A stretch of 49,093 nt of DNA from Brevundimonas sp. (GCF_024711105.1 NZ_JANJTL010000123.1:1-49093); one strand, 5' to 3'. Positions 20,442-30,081 are shown, counted from the first letter of the stretch. Notes: generated by a model not told the origin, from the sequence alone. Program-made: numbers and translations.

Positions 20442-22254
20442 CCCCCGCATAGACGGCGCGTCCGGCCTCTCCGTAGAAGAGCGTCTCCTGATAGGCCGCG
20501 TCCGTCAGGTTCTCGACCCGCAGGGTCAGCTCGGCCTGGTCCGACAGGGCGTAGCCACCGGCGAAACGGCCGATGACGAAGCCCTCGCGCGTCCCGCCGG
20601 CGTCAGCCTGGTCGCTCTCGCCGCGCACCGTCAGGGCCGCCCGCCACGGCCCGCCGGTCCAGCTGACGGTCGCCGAGCCGGAATGCTCGGGCACGCGCAG
20701 CAGGCGGTCGCCGTCCTGGTCCTCCGCATCGGTGAAGGCGTAGGCGGCGCGGATCTCCCACGAGGGCGTGATGGCCCATTCTCCCTCCAGCTCCACTCCG
20801 GTCGAACGGGTGCGCGCGAGGTTCACATAGACGGACTCGAACGTCAGCGGATCGAACAGGAAGGTGATCTCGTCGGTCACCTCCAGCCAGAAGGCGGTGG
20901 CGCGCAGCGAGCGTCCGCCGCCAGAGGAGCGCCACGACAGGCCGAGATCGACACCTTCCGCCCGCTCGGGCCGGAGCACCGGATAGGGCGAAAGCGAGAA
21001 GCAGAAGTCGCAGACGGTCTGGCTGATGGTCGGGGTCTTGAAGCCCTGGCCATAGGCGCCGCTGAGCGTCAGGCCCGGCGCCAGCTCATAGGCGGCCGAC
21101 GCCCGGAGGGTCGTCTCGGCGTCGTATTCGTCCGGGTCGTCCCACCGGACGCTGAGCGAGGCCGACAGCTGCTCGGTCGCCTGCACGCGCGCCACGCCGA
21201 AGGCCGATGTGGCGCCGAGTTCGGCGGCGGTTCCGATCGAGAGGTCGCCCTCGGTATCCTCGCGCTCCAGTCCGACGATCAGGTCGACGGTGTTGTAGAA
21301 GAGAGGCCGTTCCGCCTGCCAGCGTAGGGCCTCGCGCGCGCCGGTGTAGCGCGAGGGGAAAGCGCCGCCGCTGATCGACCGGTCGATGTCCGAGCGGGCC
21401 CAGGTCAGGGCATGCTCGAAGCCGAGCGCGTCGAAGCGGCCGCGCAGGAACCCGGAGGTGCTCTCGGTGTCCGACACCTCGTCCGTGTCGCCGAAGGCGT
21501 AGGTCGGCGGGGGATAGCCGTCGAGTTCGGCGACCGCGTCGTTCCAGCGGACGCGGCCGTCGAGGCTGACGGGGCCAAGGTTGATGCGGCCGCTGGCGCC
21601 GAGCGTCCGGTTCTCGAAGCCGTCGGCCTCGGTGTTCCCGTCGCGGACGTCGGCGCGTGACACGCCATCGGTCTCATAGGCCGAGGCGAACAGGCTGAAG
21701 GCGAAGCGGTCCGAGCGCGTCCCGACGGACGCGGAGCCGCGCAGGGTTCCGAGCGATCCGGCCTCCGCATCCAGGCGCCCGCCGTCGAGCTCGCGGCTGG
21801 TGAAGGCGATCACGCCCCCGATGGCGTCCGAGCCCCACAGCGAGCCCTGTGGTCCGCTGAGCACCTCGATCCGCTCGATATCGCCAAGCTCCAGCGAGGC
21901 GAAGTCGTAGCCGCCGGCCGGCTGGCTCGGATCATTCAGAGGCACGCCGTCGAGCAGGACCAGGGTCTTGTCCTGGCCGGCGCCGCGCAGACGCACCGAG
22001 GTGACGCCGCCGAAGGCGCCCTGGCTGTAGAGGCTGACGCCGGGAATCTCGCCCAGGATGTCGGCGGCCAGGACCGCGCCGCTCTCCTCGATCCGCTCGG
22101 CCTCGATGACGTAGGCGCCGGCCACCTCCGGCTGGGGCGCCTCCAGGCGGGTGGCGGTGACGATGACCTCTCCGACCTCGGTCGGGTCGTCCTCGGCGTG
22201 GGCGGCAAAGGCCAGGGCGCTCGCCGCCGTGGCCAGAAGGATGGCGCGTCTCAT
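20425..22254 (-). CDS. btuB: TonB-dependent vitamin B12 receptor BtuB
   Basis: A 609-aa outer-membrane receptor. Signal peptide MRRAILLATAASALAFAAHA, TonB box EVIVTATR (about 29-36), plug with SLYSQGAFGGVTSVRLRGAGQDKTLVLLDGVPLNDPS and IEVLSGPQGSLWGSDAIGGVI, then a 22-strand barrel ending in VRLRY. Size and plug sequence fit BtuB, and the cobalamin riboswitch in the leader makes the assignment firm. It takes up cobalamin, using TonB energy, into the periplasm. No btuCDF or cobalamin-salvage genes are adjacent in the window. Confidence 0.94.
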   Translation of the reverse strand: MRRAILLATAASALAFAAHAEDDPTEVGEVIVTATRLEAPQPEVAGAYVIEAERIEESGAVLAADILGEIPGVSLYSQGAFGGVTSVRLRGAGQDKTLVLLDGVPLNDPSQPAGGYDFASLELGDIERIEVLSGPQGSLWGSDAIGGVIAFTSRELDGGRLDAEAGSLGTLRGSASVGTRSDRFAFSLFASAYETDGVSRADVRDGNTEADGFENRTLGASGRINLGPVSLDGRVRWNDAVAELDGYPPPTYAFGDTDEVSDTESTSGFLRGRFDALGFEHALTWARSDIDRSISGGAFPSRYTGAREALRWQAERPLFYNTVDLIVGLEREDTEGDLSIGTAAELGATSAFGVARVQATEQLSASLSVRWDDPDEYDAETTLRASAAYELAPGLTLSGAYGQGFKTPTISQTVCDFCFSLSPYPVLRPERAEGVDLGLSWRSSGGGRSLRATAFWLEVTDEITFLFDPLTFESVYVNLARTRSTGVELEGEWAITPSWEIRAAYAFTDAEDQDGDRLLRVPEHSGSATVSWTGGPWRAALTVRGESDQADAGGTREGFVIGRFAGGYALSDQAELTLRVENLTDAAYQETLFYGEAGRAVYAGVRLRY

Positions 22255-22399
22255 GCGCAGTGCTCCGTCGCTGGTCCCGCGGAGCCGCGCGTGGGACCCG
22301 TTCAGCGACAGCGATCGTCCGGGAGTCCGGACGGCGGCCGATCGCGTCGCTGCGACGGAAGGTCCGCGCCCCTATCTGGTCCCGGACCAGGGCGAGCGA

Positions 22400-22500
22400 C
22401 GTGAACGGACAGGCATTCGGACTTGCGGCTCAGTCGAGCCGCCTACCGCTGCGGGCACAGTGGCGGATTTGGACCGCCTTCCCCCGTGCCGTTCGTACTC
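22400..22500 (-). promoter_or_regulatory. Cobalamin riboswitch controlling btuB
   Basis: Reading the minus strand: GAACGGCACGGGGGAAGG, then AAATCCGCCACTGTGCCCGCA, GCGGTAGGCGG, and AAGTCCGAATGCCTG. These are the conserved core and B12-box elements of adenosylcobalamin-type riboswitches in the right order. GAACGG (22494-22489) and CCGTTC (22408-22403) close the P1 helix. Between aptamer and btuB are GGTCC/GGACC pairings (for example 22267-22300) that could hide the ribosome site. High B12 should lower BtuB synthesis. Confidence 0.92.
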
Positions 22501-22534
22501 AGTATCGCAACGCCGCGGTCGAGCGGCAAGCGGC

Positions 22535-23341
22535 CTAGAACCAGCCCAGGCCCATCGCGCCGAGGCCGAGCACGCCGACGACGATCCGCCACCAGGCGAA
22601 GGGGGCGAAGCCGTGGCGGCTGACGAAGTCCAGCATGGTCCTCACCACGAAGGCGCCGCTGATGAAGGAGACGACGAAGCCGATGGCGACGACCTGCAGG
22701 AAGTCGGCGGTCAGGACATCGCGCGTCTCCCACAGGCTGAGCGCGAAGGCCCCCACCATGGTCGGGATGGCCAGGAAGAAGGAGAACTCCGCCGCCGCCC
22801 GCTTGTCGACGCCCGACAGCAGGCCGCCGACGATGGTCGCGCCGGAGCGCGACACGCCCGGGATGATCGAGAGGCACTGGTAGAGGCCGATCAGCGCCGC
22901 CGAGCGGAAGGTCAGGGCCATGGCGTCATGCTCGCGCGGGGCGGGCGCATGGCGCTCAACCAGCAGCAGGGCGACGCCGCCGACAATCAGGCTGATGAAG
23001 ACGAACAGCGAGTTGAACAGGACCGCGAAGAGCACGTCCTTGAGCAGCAGACCGACGACGGCCGAGGGCAGGAAGGCGATGAGCACCGCGATGGCGAAGC
23101 GGCGAGCCGACGGATCCGTCCCGAACAGGCCGAGCAGCACTTTCCACAGGCGCACGAAATAGAGGACGACCACGGCCAGAATGGCGCCCAGCTGGATCAT
23201 GTAGATGAACGGATCCCAGCGCTCGTCCGCGAGGCCCAGCATCTCCTTGGTGATCAGGAGATGGCCAGTGGAGGAGACCGGAATGAACTCGGTCAGTCCC
23301 TCGACAAGACCGAGAATGATGGCCGCGAGCCAGTCCGCCAT
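22535..23341 (-). CDS. uppP: Undecaprenyl-diphosphatase
   Basis: A 268-aa polytopic inner-membrane enzyme (BacA family, about eight helices) that removes a phosphate from undecaprenyl diphosphate to recycle the lipid carrier for peptidoglycan and surface glycans. The two catalytic blocks are EGLTEFIPVSSTGHLLI (about 14-30) and LSIIPGVSRSGATIVGG (about 155-171). Length is normal. It lies 25 bp after the citrate-synthase-like gene on the same strand, with the btuB leader immediately downstream. Confidence 0.96.
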   Translation of the reverse strand: MADWLAAIILGLVEGLTEFIPVSSTGHLLITKEMLGLADERWDPFIYMIQLGAILAVVVLYFVRLWKVLLGLFGTDPSARRFAIAVLIAFLPSAVVGLLLKDVLFAVLFNSLFVFISLIVGGVALLLVERHAPAPREHDAMALTFRSAALIGLYQCLSIIPGVSRSGATIVGGLLSGVDKRAAAEFSFFLAIPTMVGAFALSLWETRDVLTADFLQVVAIGFVVSFISGAFVVRTMLDFVSRHGFAPFAWWRIVVGVLGLGAMGLGWF

Positions 23342-23365
23342 GAACGCGCCTTCGAATACCAGGAA

Positions 23366-24529
23366 TCAGGCCGCGCCGCCGGCAGGACCTGGCCCGACAT
23401 AGCGCAGGCGGGCCCGAGGAGGCGAGCCCGATACCGCCTGTTCCATCGCGTGACCCAGCCAGCCGACCGTGCGGCCGATCGTGAGAAGGGCGAAGGGGGC
23501 CTCGCGAGGCAGGTCCAGCCGCTGGGCGACCAGCGCCAGAGCCAGGTCGAAACAGGGCGCTCGCCCGGTCAAGGATTCGCCGACCCGCGCGATGTCTGCG
23601 AGGGGCGCCGGCAGTCCGGCCGCCTCGATCAGCGCGCGGGCGCGCGGGTCGCCCTCGGGGTGCGCCTCCAGGCCGAAGCCGGGAAGATCGAGTCCCTGCG
23701 ACAGGCGATTGCGGGCGGCGGTTCGGGCGTCGGCCTTCCGGGCCTCCAGGACGAAGCCGGTCACCTGGGCGAGACGGCCGCCCAGCTCGGGGCCTGAAAG
23801 GGCAGCCAGTCCGGCCAGAGCGCAGGCGGAAAGCGAGGCCCCCGCGCCGGCGGCGACGCGGACCGCCAGGGTCGCGGCGTCCGCTTCGTGATCGCAGGCG
23901 AGGACCAGCGCCCGGCGGATCAGATGGGCGCCCTGCTCGGGCGCCTTCCAGGCGCGCGCCAGGCGTTGATGGAGATGCAGGCGCGGTCCCGGTCCGGCGA
24001 TCGAATCGACGAGCTCATTGACCAGCGAGGCCGCCTCGCGGCGCAGCGAAGCGGGCGACCGGCCCGATGAGGCTCCGTCCTCGTCTGCGCGCCGGGACAG
24101 GCAGGCGAAGGCCCGCGCGCGCGGGCCGCCGGGAAACAGGACGTCGATGCGCGGCCGCTGCTCGGCGAACGGGTCTTCCACGCCGCCCCAGAACAGGCGC
24201 GCGGTCTGCTCGAGCGTGGCGTGCTCGGACAGGGCGATGGCGTCCTCGCCGCGATAGGTGAGGGTGTCCTCGCCGACTTGGGTGAGGGCGCTTTCGATCA
24301 AAATCTCGTGGCGCGCGCCGCGGCCGGCCGACGGGGCGGCGCGCACGCCGGAGCGGTCCGCCAGCCGCTGGACATCTCGCGCGTCGTAGAGGCTGCGGCG
24401 GGGATTCTCGGGATCCGGCCGCGCGGTGATGTGGCCTCGGCTGACGTAGGCGTAGAGCGTCTGGCTCTTCACGCCGAGCAGGCGTTCGGCGTCGCCGCGC
24501 CCGATCCAGGTCCGCTCGTGTCCGGTCAT
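23366..24529 (-). CDS. HTH-citrate-synthase-like protein without catalytic histidines
   Basis: A 387-aa protein from ATG 24529. A MerR/excisionase-like HTH (about 7-57: WIGRGDAERLLGVKSQTLYAYVSRG) is followed by a citrate-synthase-fold region (about 75-380) with LVLACDHEADAATLAVRVAAG, GDPRARAL and TIGRTVGWLGHAMEQ. Two active-site histidines of the family are replaced. The usual GP.HGG reads GPELGG (Leu249), and the usual GFGHP.YP.GDPRA reads GFGLEAHPEGDPRA (Leu286). Citrate synthesis is therefore unlikely, and with the HTH a ligand-sensing regulator is an attractive guess. An AATGT/ACATT inverted repeat lies in the divergent control region. Confidence 0.82.
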   Translation of the reverse strand: MTGHERTWIGRGDAERLLGVKSQTLYAYVSRGHITARPDPENPRRSLYDARDVQRLADRSGVRAAPSAGRGARHEILIESALTQVGEDTLTYRGEDAIALSEHATLEQTARLFWGGVEDPFAEQRPRIDVLFPGGPRARAFACLSRRADEDGASSGRSPASLRREAASLVNELVDSIAGPGPRLHLHQRLARAWKAPEQGAHLIRRALVLACDHEADAATLAVRVAAGAGASLSACALAGLAALSGPELGGRLAQVTGFVLEARKADARTAARNRLSQGLDLPGFGLEAHPEGDPRARALIEAAGLPAPLADIARVGESLTGRAPCFDLALALVAQRLDLPREAPFALLTIGRTVGWLGHAMEQAVSGSPPRARLRYVGPGPAGGAA

Positions 24530-24606
24530 GGACGCATGATGGCGCGTCAATGTTGACAAAATGCGGACATTGCCTTGCGCGCGGCCTTTGGTCACAAGGG
24601 GCGCGG

Positions 24607-25581
24607 ATGTCCGACGCCCAGCCCGCCTCCCCGAGCCCCACTGCTCCCGCCGAGGCCGCGCGCCTGACCCACGGCGCCACCAGCCTGTCGGTGGCCGTCG
24701 CGGTCGTCCTGATCGGATTGAAGGTGTTCGCCTGGGCGGCCTCGGGCTCGGTGGCCCTGCTGGCCTCGCTGGTCGACTCGAGCCTCGACCTCGTCGCGTC
24801 GTTGGCCACCTTCTACGCCGTGCGCTGGGCCGCGGCGCCCCCGGACGAGGGCCACCGGTATGGACGCGGCAAGGCCGTGGCCTTCGCCGGCCTGTTGCAG
24901 GCCGGGCTGGTGTTCGCCTCGTCGCTGTTCGTGGGATGGGAGGCGGTGGACCGCATCGTCGAGCCGCGTGAGGTGGCCAATGGCGGCTGGGCCGTGGCGG
25001 TGATGATCGTCTCCATCCTGCTGACGCTGGTTCTGGTGGCCGTGCAGACGCGCGCCATCCGCAAGACCGGCTCGATCGCGGTCAAGGGGGACCGGGCGCA
25101 TTATGCGGCGGATCTCGGCTCGAACGTGGTGGCCCTGGTCGGGGTCGGCTCCGCCGCCCTGCTCGGCGCCGCGCCGCTGGACGCCGCGGCGGGTCTCATC
25201 GTCGCCGTCTGGCTCTTCTGGGGCGCGACCAGCGTGCTCAAGGAGGCGGCCCTGCATCTGCTCGACCGGGCCCTGCCGGCGGCCGATCAGGCCAGGATCC
25301 TGGAACTGGTGCTGGAGGACCCGCGCATTCACGGAGCGCACCAGCTGAGGACGCGCGCGTCCGGCACGGTCTGGCTGATCCAGATGCACGTGGATCTCGA
25401 CCCGTACCTGACACTGGAGGCCGCGCACGAGATCGTGGTGGGCGCCGAACGGCGCATCCTGGCCGCGCATCCCCTGGCGGACATCATCATCCACCCTGAC
25501 CCCAAGGGCCGGGCCGAGCCGCACGGCGGGGCCTTCGGCGAAGGCACGGCCGACGAAACAGAGGCGCCCCCTCGGACGTAG
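24607..25581 (+). CDS. Cation diffusion facilitator (FieF-like) metal exporter
   Basis: A 324-aa inner-membrane transporter from ATG 24607. Six TM helices span about 25-200. Metal-binding acidic/His residues are seen in LVDSSLDLVAS (TM2) and HYAADLGSNVVAL (TM5), as in FieF/YiiP (DSLVD and HxxxD). A cytoplasmic C-terminal domain with RTRASGTVWLIQMHVDLDPYLTLEAAHEI follows. It exports Zn, Fe, Mn or Cd in exchange for protons; specificity is not determined. It is divergent from the HTH-citrate-synthase-like gene, which could regulate it. Confidence 0.9.
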   Translation: MSDAQPASPSPTAPAEAARLTHGATSLSVAVAVVLIGLKVFAWAASGSVALLASLVDSSLDLVASLATFYAVRWAAAPPDEGHRYGRGKAVAFAGLLQAGLVFASSLFVGWEAVDRIVEPREVANGGWAVAVMIVSILLTLVLVAVQTRAIRKTGSIAVKGDRAHYAADLGSNVVALVGVGSAALLGAAPLDAAAGLIVAVWLFWGATSVLKEAALHLLDRALPAADQARILELVLEDPRIHGAHQLRTRASGTVWLIQMHVDLDPYLTLEAAHEIVVGAERRILAAHPLADIIIHPDPKGRAEPHGGAFGEGTADETEAPPRT

Positions 25582-25626
25582 TGAACGGGACCTTAAGCCT
25601 TCGCACGGCAAGGCAGTGCCGACGCC

Positions 25627-26313
25627 ATGACCCAGACCCTCGTCCTGCATCACTTCCCCCTCGACCCGGCCTCGCGCCAGGTCCGGCTGGCGCTGGGCGA
25701 AAAGAAGCTGGCCTTCAGCGAACGGCCCGTTCGCTACTGGGAACACGATCCGGTCTTCCACGCCCTGTCCCCGACCGGTCGGACGCCGGTGCTGGAGATC
25801 GAAGGACCGCAGGGGCGGGTGGTGGTGTGCGAGCTGCTGGCGGTGATGGACTGGGCCGAGACCTTCGGCGGTCGCCCCGTCCTGCTGTCCGCCGATGTGG
25901 CCGAGCGCGCGGAGGCGCTGCGGCTGCGCAGCTGGTTCGACCGCCGCTTCGAGGTCGAGGTCGACGCCCTGATCCTCTACGAGCGGATGGAAAAGCGACT
26001 CCAGCGCCTGGGCCCGCCGGAGGCCGAGCCGCTGAGGCAGGGGCGGGCCGCGCTCAAGGAGCATCTGGCCTATCTCGAGGGCCTGCTGGCGCGGCGCGAC
26101 TGGCTGGCGGGCCGCGATCTAAGCCAGGGCGACCTGGCTGCGGCCTCGCACCTGTCGGTGCTCGACTATTTCGGTGAGGTCTCCTGGGCCAACTGGCCGG
26201 CGCTAAAGACCTGGTACATGCGCATCAAGAGCCGCCCGAGCTTCCGGCCGCTCCTCCAGGACAGACTATCCGGCGTGCCACCGGTCGATCACTACGCCGA
26301 CCTGGATTTCTGA
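25627..26313 (+). CDS. Glutathione S-transferase family protein
   Basis: A 228-aa protein. The thioredoxin-like N-domain ([22 protein letters not shown], then [11 protein letters not shown] and CELLAVMDW at the glutathione site) is followed by an all-helical C-domain with [25 protein letters not shown]. It resembles the GST group common next to queG in Caulobacterales; the substrate is unknown. It starts 45 bp after the CDF gene and ends 28 bp before queG on the same strand, so co-transcription is likely. Confidence 0.88.
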   Translation: MTQTLVLHHFPLDPASRQVRLALGEKKLAFSERPVRYWEHDPVFHALSPTGRTPVLEIEGPQGRVVVCELLAVMDWAETFGGRPVLLSADVAERAEALRLRSWFDRRFEVEVDALILYERMEKRLQRLGPPEAEPLRQGRAALKEHLAYLEGLLARRDWLAGRDLSQGDLAAASHLSVLDYFGEVSWANWPALKTWYMRIKSRPSFRPLLQDRLSGVPPVDHYADLDF

Positions 26314-26341
26314 AGCTCAGTTCAGGCCGTATAAGGCGCGA

Positions 26342-27406
26342 GTGTACGCCGCCCCCGCCCTTCAAGACCGCACGTCGGACATCCGTCCCGTCCTGCGCGC
26401 GCGCGCAGAGGCGCTGGGGTTCGCCGCCTGCCGGTTCGCCTCGGCGGGCGAGCCGTGGGTGGAGGGCGCGCGGCTGGCGGAATTCGTGGGCGAGGGCCGG
26501 CACGGGACGATGGGCTGGATGGAGACGACGCTGGAGCGCCGGTCGCATCCGCGCGCCATGTGGTCCGACGCGCGGACGGCGATCGTGCTGGGCATGAACT
26601 ATGGGCCCGACGAGGATCCGCGCGCGGCGCTGGAGGACCGGAGCGCGGGCGTCATCTCCTGCTATGCGTGGGGCGACGACTATCACGAGCTGATCAAGGG
26701 CCGGCTGAAGGACCTGGCCGGCATCGTCGCGCGCGAGACGGGCGCGGAGGTGAAGGTCTTCGTCGACACCGCGCCCCTGATGGAAAAGCCGCTGGCCCAG
26801 CGGGCCGGGCTCGGCTGGCAGGGCAAGCACACCAATCTGGTGTCGCGCGAGCATGGCTCGTGGCTGTTCCTGGGCGTCATCCTGTCGGCGGCGGAAATCG
26901 CGCCGGACTCGGCTGAGGCCGATCACTGCGGCTCGTGCCGGGCCTGCCTGGACGCCTGCCCGACGGCGGCCTTCCCGGCGCCGTACCAGCTCGATGCGCG
27001 CCGTTGCCTGTCCTACCTCACGATCGAACACGCGGGCCCGTGGCCGGAGGAGTTCCGGGTGGCCGCGGGCAACCGCATCTACGGCTGCGACGACTGCCTG
27101 GCGGCTTGTCCATGGAACAAGTTCGCCGCCGAGGCGCGGGAGATGCGGCTGCAGGCCCGGCCCGAGCTGAAGGCGCCACGCCTGGCGGAGCTGGCGGCGC
27201 TGGACGATGCGGCCTTTCGCGAGCTGTTCCGCAAGAGCCCGGTCAAGCGCATCGGCCGGGATCGCTTCGTTCGCAACGTGCTCTACGCCGTCGGCAACTC
27301 GGGCGACGCGAGCCTGAAGCCCGTCGCGCTGGCCCGCGCGCAGGACGCCGATCCGGTGGTCCGCGACGCCGCGCTGTGGGCGCTGCAGCGGCTGGAGGCC
27401 GCGTGA
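26342..27406 (+). CDS. queG: Epoxyqueuosine reductase
   Basis: A 354-aa cytosolic cobalamin- and 4Fe-4S-dependent enzyme that reduces epoxyqueuosine to queuosine in tRNA. Two ferredoxin-type clusters are visible: [17 protein letters not shown] (about 198-214) and [26 protein letters not shown] lies between them, and C-terminal HEAT-like repeats ([17 protein letters not shown]) close the protein. Start is GTG at 26342; no better ATG exists upstream in frame. B12 dependence of this enzyme links it functionally to the nearby btuB/riboswitch. It overlaps the following glycosyltransferase by GTGA. Confidence 0.95.
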   Translation: MYAAPALQDRTSDIRPVLRARAEALGFAACRFASAGEPWVEGARLAEFVGEGRHGTMGWMETTLERRSHPRAMWSDARTAIVLGMNYGPDEDPRAALEDRSAGVISCYAWGDDYHELIKGRLKDLAGIVARETGAEVKVFVDTAPLMEKPLAQRAGLGWQGKHTNLVSREHGSWLFLGVILSAAEIAPDSAEADHCGSCRACLDACPTAAFPAPYQLDARRCLSYLTIEHAGPWPEEFRVAAGNRIYGCDDCLAACPWNKFAAEAREMRLQARPELKAPRLAELAALDDAAFRELFRKSPVKRIGRDRFVRNVLYAVGNSGDASLKPVALARAQDADPVVRDAALWALQRLEAA

Positions 27407-28377
27407 GCGCGCCGGAAGTCTCGGTCATCGTGGTGACCTATGAGAGCGCGCCGGTGCTGAGCCGGTGCCTGGCGCAACTGCGGGCCCAGACCTTTCGCGA
27501 CTTCGAGGTGATCCTGTCCGACAACGGTTCGACCGACGGGGCGGCCAAGGCGGCGGCGCGCGCGGACCCGAGCCTGATCCTGCTGGAGAACGGCGCGAAC
27601 CTGGGCTTCGCCGAGGGCAACAACCGGGCGGCGCGGATCGCGGGCGGGCGATGGCTGGCGCTGCTCAATCCGGACGCCTTCGCCGAGCCCGACTGGCTGG
27701 AGCGGCTGATGGCGGCGACGCGGCGGCATCCGGAGGTGAAGTGCTTCACCTCGCTGCAGTTGGCGGCCGACGATCCGGCGGTGCTGGACGGGGCCGGGGA
27801 CACCATGACGAGCACCGGCCTGCCTTATCGGATGGGTTGGCGGAAACCACGGCCGGATCATATCGCCGAAGGCGAGGTGTTCAGCCCCTGCGGCGCGGCC
27901 ATGCTGATCGAACGGGAGACCTTCCTGGAGCTCGGCGGGTTCGAAGCTCGGTTCTTCAGCTATTGCGAGGATGTCGACCTCGGCTATCGCCTCAGGCTGG
28001 CCGGCGGGCGCACGCGGCTGGTCCCCGATGCGGTGGTCCATCACGTGGGCTCATCAACGCTGGGGGCGCGGTCGGACTTCGCGGTGTTTCACGGCTTCCG
28101 AAATCGCATCTGGTGCTTCGCCAGGAACACTCCGGGGCTGGTGCTGCCCTTCATGGCGGTGGCGCATCTGGTCGCGACCCTGCTGCTGCTGGCCGGCTAC
28201 GTCGCGCGAGGTCAGGCGCGGCCGGCGCTGCGCGGCGTCGCGGCCGCCCTGCCGGAGGTCTGGCGGATGCGGCGTGAGCAGAGGGGCAGGCGCGGCCACG
28301 CGCTGGAGACGCTCGGAGCCATGACCTGGAGTCCGCTGAAGACGATACGGCGGGCGCTGGATATCCGCCCGAGCTAG
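27403..28377 (+). CDS. Family 2 glycosyltransferase (rhamnosyltransferase-like)
   Basis: A 324-aa protein from GTG 27403; the track begins the frame at 26935, inside queG. The GT-A domain has [50 protein letters not shown] (the DXD-like site) and [20 protein letters not shown], typical of rhamnosyltransferase-type GT2 proteins. A C-terminal hydrophobic helix ([21 protein letters not shown]) may anchor it to the inner membrane. The acceptor is unknown. Its stop overlaps the convergent FKBP gene by 4 bp. Confidence 0.9.
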   Translation: MSAPEVSVIVVTYESAPVLSRCLAQLRAQTFRDFEVILSDNGSTDGAAKAAARADPSLILLENGANLGFAEGNNRAARIAGGRWLALLNPDAFAEPDWLERLMAATRRHPEVKCFTSLQLAADDPAVLDGAGDTMTSTGLPYRMGWRKPRPDHIAEGEVFSPCGAAMLIERETFLELGGFEARFFSYCEDVDLGYRLRLAGGRTRLVPDAVVHHVGSSTLGARSDFAVFHGFRNRIWCFARNTPGLVLPFMAVAHLVATLLLLAGYVARGQARPALRGVAAALPEVWRMRREQRGRRGHALETLGAMTWSPLKTIRRALDIRPS

Positions 28378-28898
28378 GCGCGGGCGCTGGCCGCCTCGCC
28401 GCCGGGGACCTCGGCCACGCCGAGCAGTTCGACGCGGAAGACCAGCACGCTGTGCGGCGGGATCTCGGGCGGGGAGCCCTCGGCCCCGTAGCCCTGCTCG
28501 GGCGGGACGTAGATGAGCCACTCGTCGCCGACGTGCATGTGCGGGATGGCCTCCTGCCAGGCCGGGATCAAGCGGTCCAGCGGCATGGCCGCCGGCACGC
28601 CGCGGCGATAGCTGGAATCGAACACCGTCCCGTCGGTGAGGGCGCCCTCGTAGTTCACGCGCACCAGATCGTTGGAGTCCGGCTGGGGCCCGGACGGATC
28701 GCCCGAACGGACGACTTTGTACTGGACGCCCGACTCCAGGACGTGGACGCCCTCGGCGCGGGCGTTGCTCTCCATGAAGAAGGCCGCGGCGCGCTCGGCC
28801 TCGGAGGTCTCGTCGGGCGCCGCGGCGCCGTTGCACGCCGAAAGCGCCAGGGCCGACAGGCCGGCGGCGAGCAGCGCCCTAGTCGCGCTTGAGAACAT
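28374..28898 (-). CDS. FKBP-type peptidyl-prolyl isomerase lipoprotein
   Basis: A 174-aa protein. Signal peptide with lipobox ALSAC (Cys22), a short helical dimer-like region (about 30-55, AAAFFMESNARAEGV) and an FKBP domain (about 60-162) with VRVNYEGALTDGTVFDSSYRRG, AMPLDRLIPAWQEAI, PPEQGYG and HSVLVFRVELLGV. It assists proline isomerisation of envelope proteins in the periplasm, anchored by lipid. Its start overlaps the end of the threonine ammonia-lyase gene by 20 bp, so the two are co-transcribed though functionally unrelated. Confidence 0.92.
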   Translation of the reverse strand: MFSSATRALLAAGLSALALSACNGAAAPDETSEAERAAAFFMESNARAEGVHVLESGVQYKVVRSGDPSGPQPDSNDLVRVNYEGALTDGTVFDSSYRRGVPAAMPLDRLIPAWQEAIPHMHVGDEWLIYVPPEQGYGAEGSPPEIPPHSVLVFRVELLGVAEVPGGEAASARA

Positions 28899-30081
28899 AG
28901 CCTTTTTCCTCCAAGGCCCGCGCGATCTGCTGGGCGTGCTCGTCGTCGCGCGTCTCGACCTGGATGTCGTATTCCGCGCCTTTGACCGGCACGTCGAGCG
29001 CCAGCCGGTTGTGATGGATGTCGATGATGTTGCCGCCGCGGCGGCCGATGACGGCGGTCATTCCCGCCATCATGCCGGGGCGGTCGTCGCCGATGATGCG
29101 GAAGGTGACCAGCCGGTGCTCGCGCACGAGCTCGCGGTTCAGGACCACGGCCAGGATGCGCGGATCGATGTTGCCGCCGCAGACCACAAGTCCGACCTTC
29201 ATGCCCCTGAAGCGCTCGGGATAGCGCAGCAGGGCCGCAAGCCCGCCCGCGCCCGCGCCTTCGACGACCGTCTTTTCGATCGTCGCATAGAAGGCCACGG
29301 CCTGTTCAAAGTCCGGCTCGTCGACGACCATCACGTCCTCGATCAGCGGATCGCCAAGCGCGAAGGGGATCTCCCCGACCGCCTTGATGGCGATGCCCTC
29401 GGCGATGGTCTGGCCGCCGCACTTCGGCGGCTGGCCGGCCCGGCGGGCCGTGAAGGACGGATACATGGCCGCCTCGACCCCGAAGATGCGGATGTCGGGC
29501 TTCAGCGCCTTGGCCGCGATTGCCGAGCCGGCGATCAGGCCGCCGCCGCCAATCGGGATGATCAGGGCGTCCAGCTCCGGCGCATCCTCAAGGAACTCCA
29601 GCCCGCAGGTGCCCTGGCCGGTAACGATGCCCTCGTCGTCGAAGGCCGAGACGAAGATGTAGTCATGCTCGGCCTGCAAGGCTTTGGCGTGGTTCGTCGC
29701 CTCGGTGAAGTCCAGGCCGTGGATGACGACCTTGCCGCCGTAGCGCTCGGTCTTCTCGATCTTCACGAAGGGCGTGCCCTCCGGCATCACGATGGTGACC
29801 GGGATGCCCAGACGTGAGCCGTGATAGGCCAAGGCCGAGGCGTGGTTGCCGGCCGAGGCGGCGACGACGCCGCGTTTGCGCTCGTCGGCGGTCATCTGCG
29901 ACAGCCGGTTGCAGGCGCCGCGCTCCTTGAAGGAGGACGTGTAGTGGAGGTTTTCGAACTTGAGCCAGACCTCCGCCCCCGTCAGTTCGGACAGCTTGCG
30001 CGAATAGCGGGTCGGAGTGCGGTCGACGTGACCGCGGATGCGTTCGGCGGCGGCCTGGATGTCTGCGAAGGTCACGCTCAT
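28879..30081 (-). CDS. Threonine ammonia-lyase with C-terminal ACT domain
   Basis: A 400-aa PLP enzyme (fold type II) that deaminates threonine to 2-oxobutanoate, the entry to isoleucine synthesis or threonine degradation. The PLP Lys is in YTSSFKERGACNRL (about residue 52), the substrate loop is ASAGNHASALA, and the phosphate-binding glycine loop is IPIGGGGLIAG. A C-terminal ACT domain (about 325-400, LVTFRIIGDDRPGMMAG) gives allosteric control. The single short ACT is typical of the TdcB-like/ilvA alphaproteobacterial form; the symbol is left blank because ilvA and tdcB cannot be told apart here. Confidence 0.93.
   Translation of the reverse strand: MSVTFADIQAAAERIRGHVDRTPTRYSRKLSELTGAEVWLKFENLHYTSSFKERGACNRLSQMTADERKRGVVAASAGNHASALAYHGSRLGIPVTIVMPEGTPFVKIEKTERYGGKVVIHGLDFTEATNHAKALQAEHDYIFVSAFDDEGIVTGQGTCGLEFLEDAPELDALIIPIGGGGLIAGSAIAAKALKPDIRIFGVEAAMYPSFTARRAGQPPKCGGQTIAEGIAIKAVGEIPFALGDPLIEDVMVVDEPDFEQAVAFYATIEKTVVEGAGAGGLAALLRYPERFRGMKVGLVVCGGNIDPRILAVVLNRELVREHRLVTFRIIGDDRPGMMAGMTAVIGRRGGNIIDIHHNRLALDVPVKGAEYDIQVETRDDEHAQQIARALEEKGYVLKRD

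Noticed and set aside
22151-23797. 548-aa plus-strand ORF across btuB leader, uppP and the citrate-synthase-like gene
   Set aside because: Runs through three minus-strand features including a riboswitch; composition is antisense-like.
24592-26064. 490-aa minus-strand ORF over the CDF exporter and GST genes
   Set aside because: Antisense composition; both plus-strand genes carry clear family motifs.
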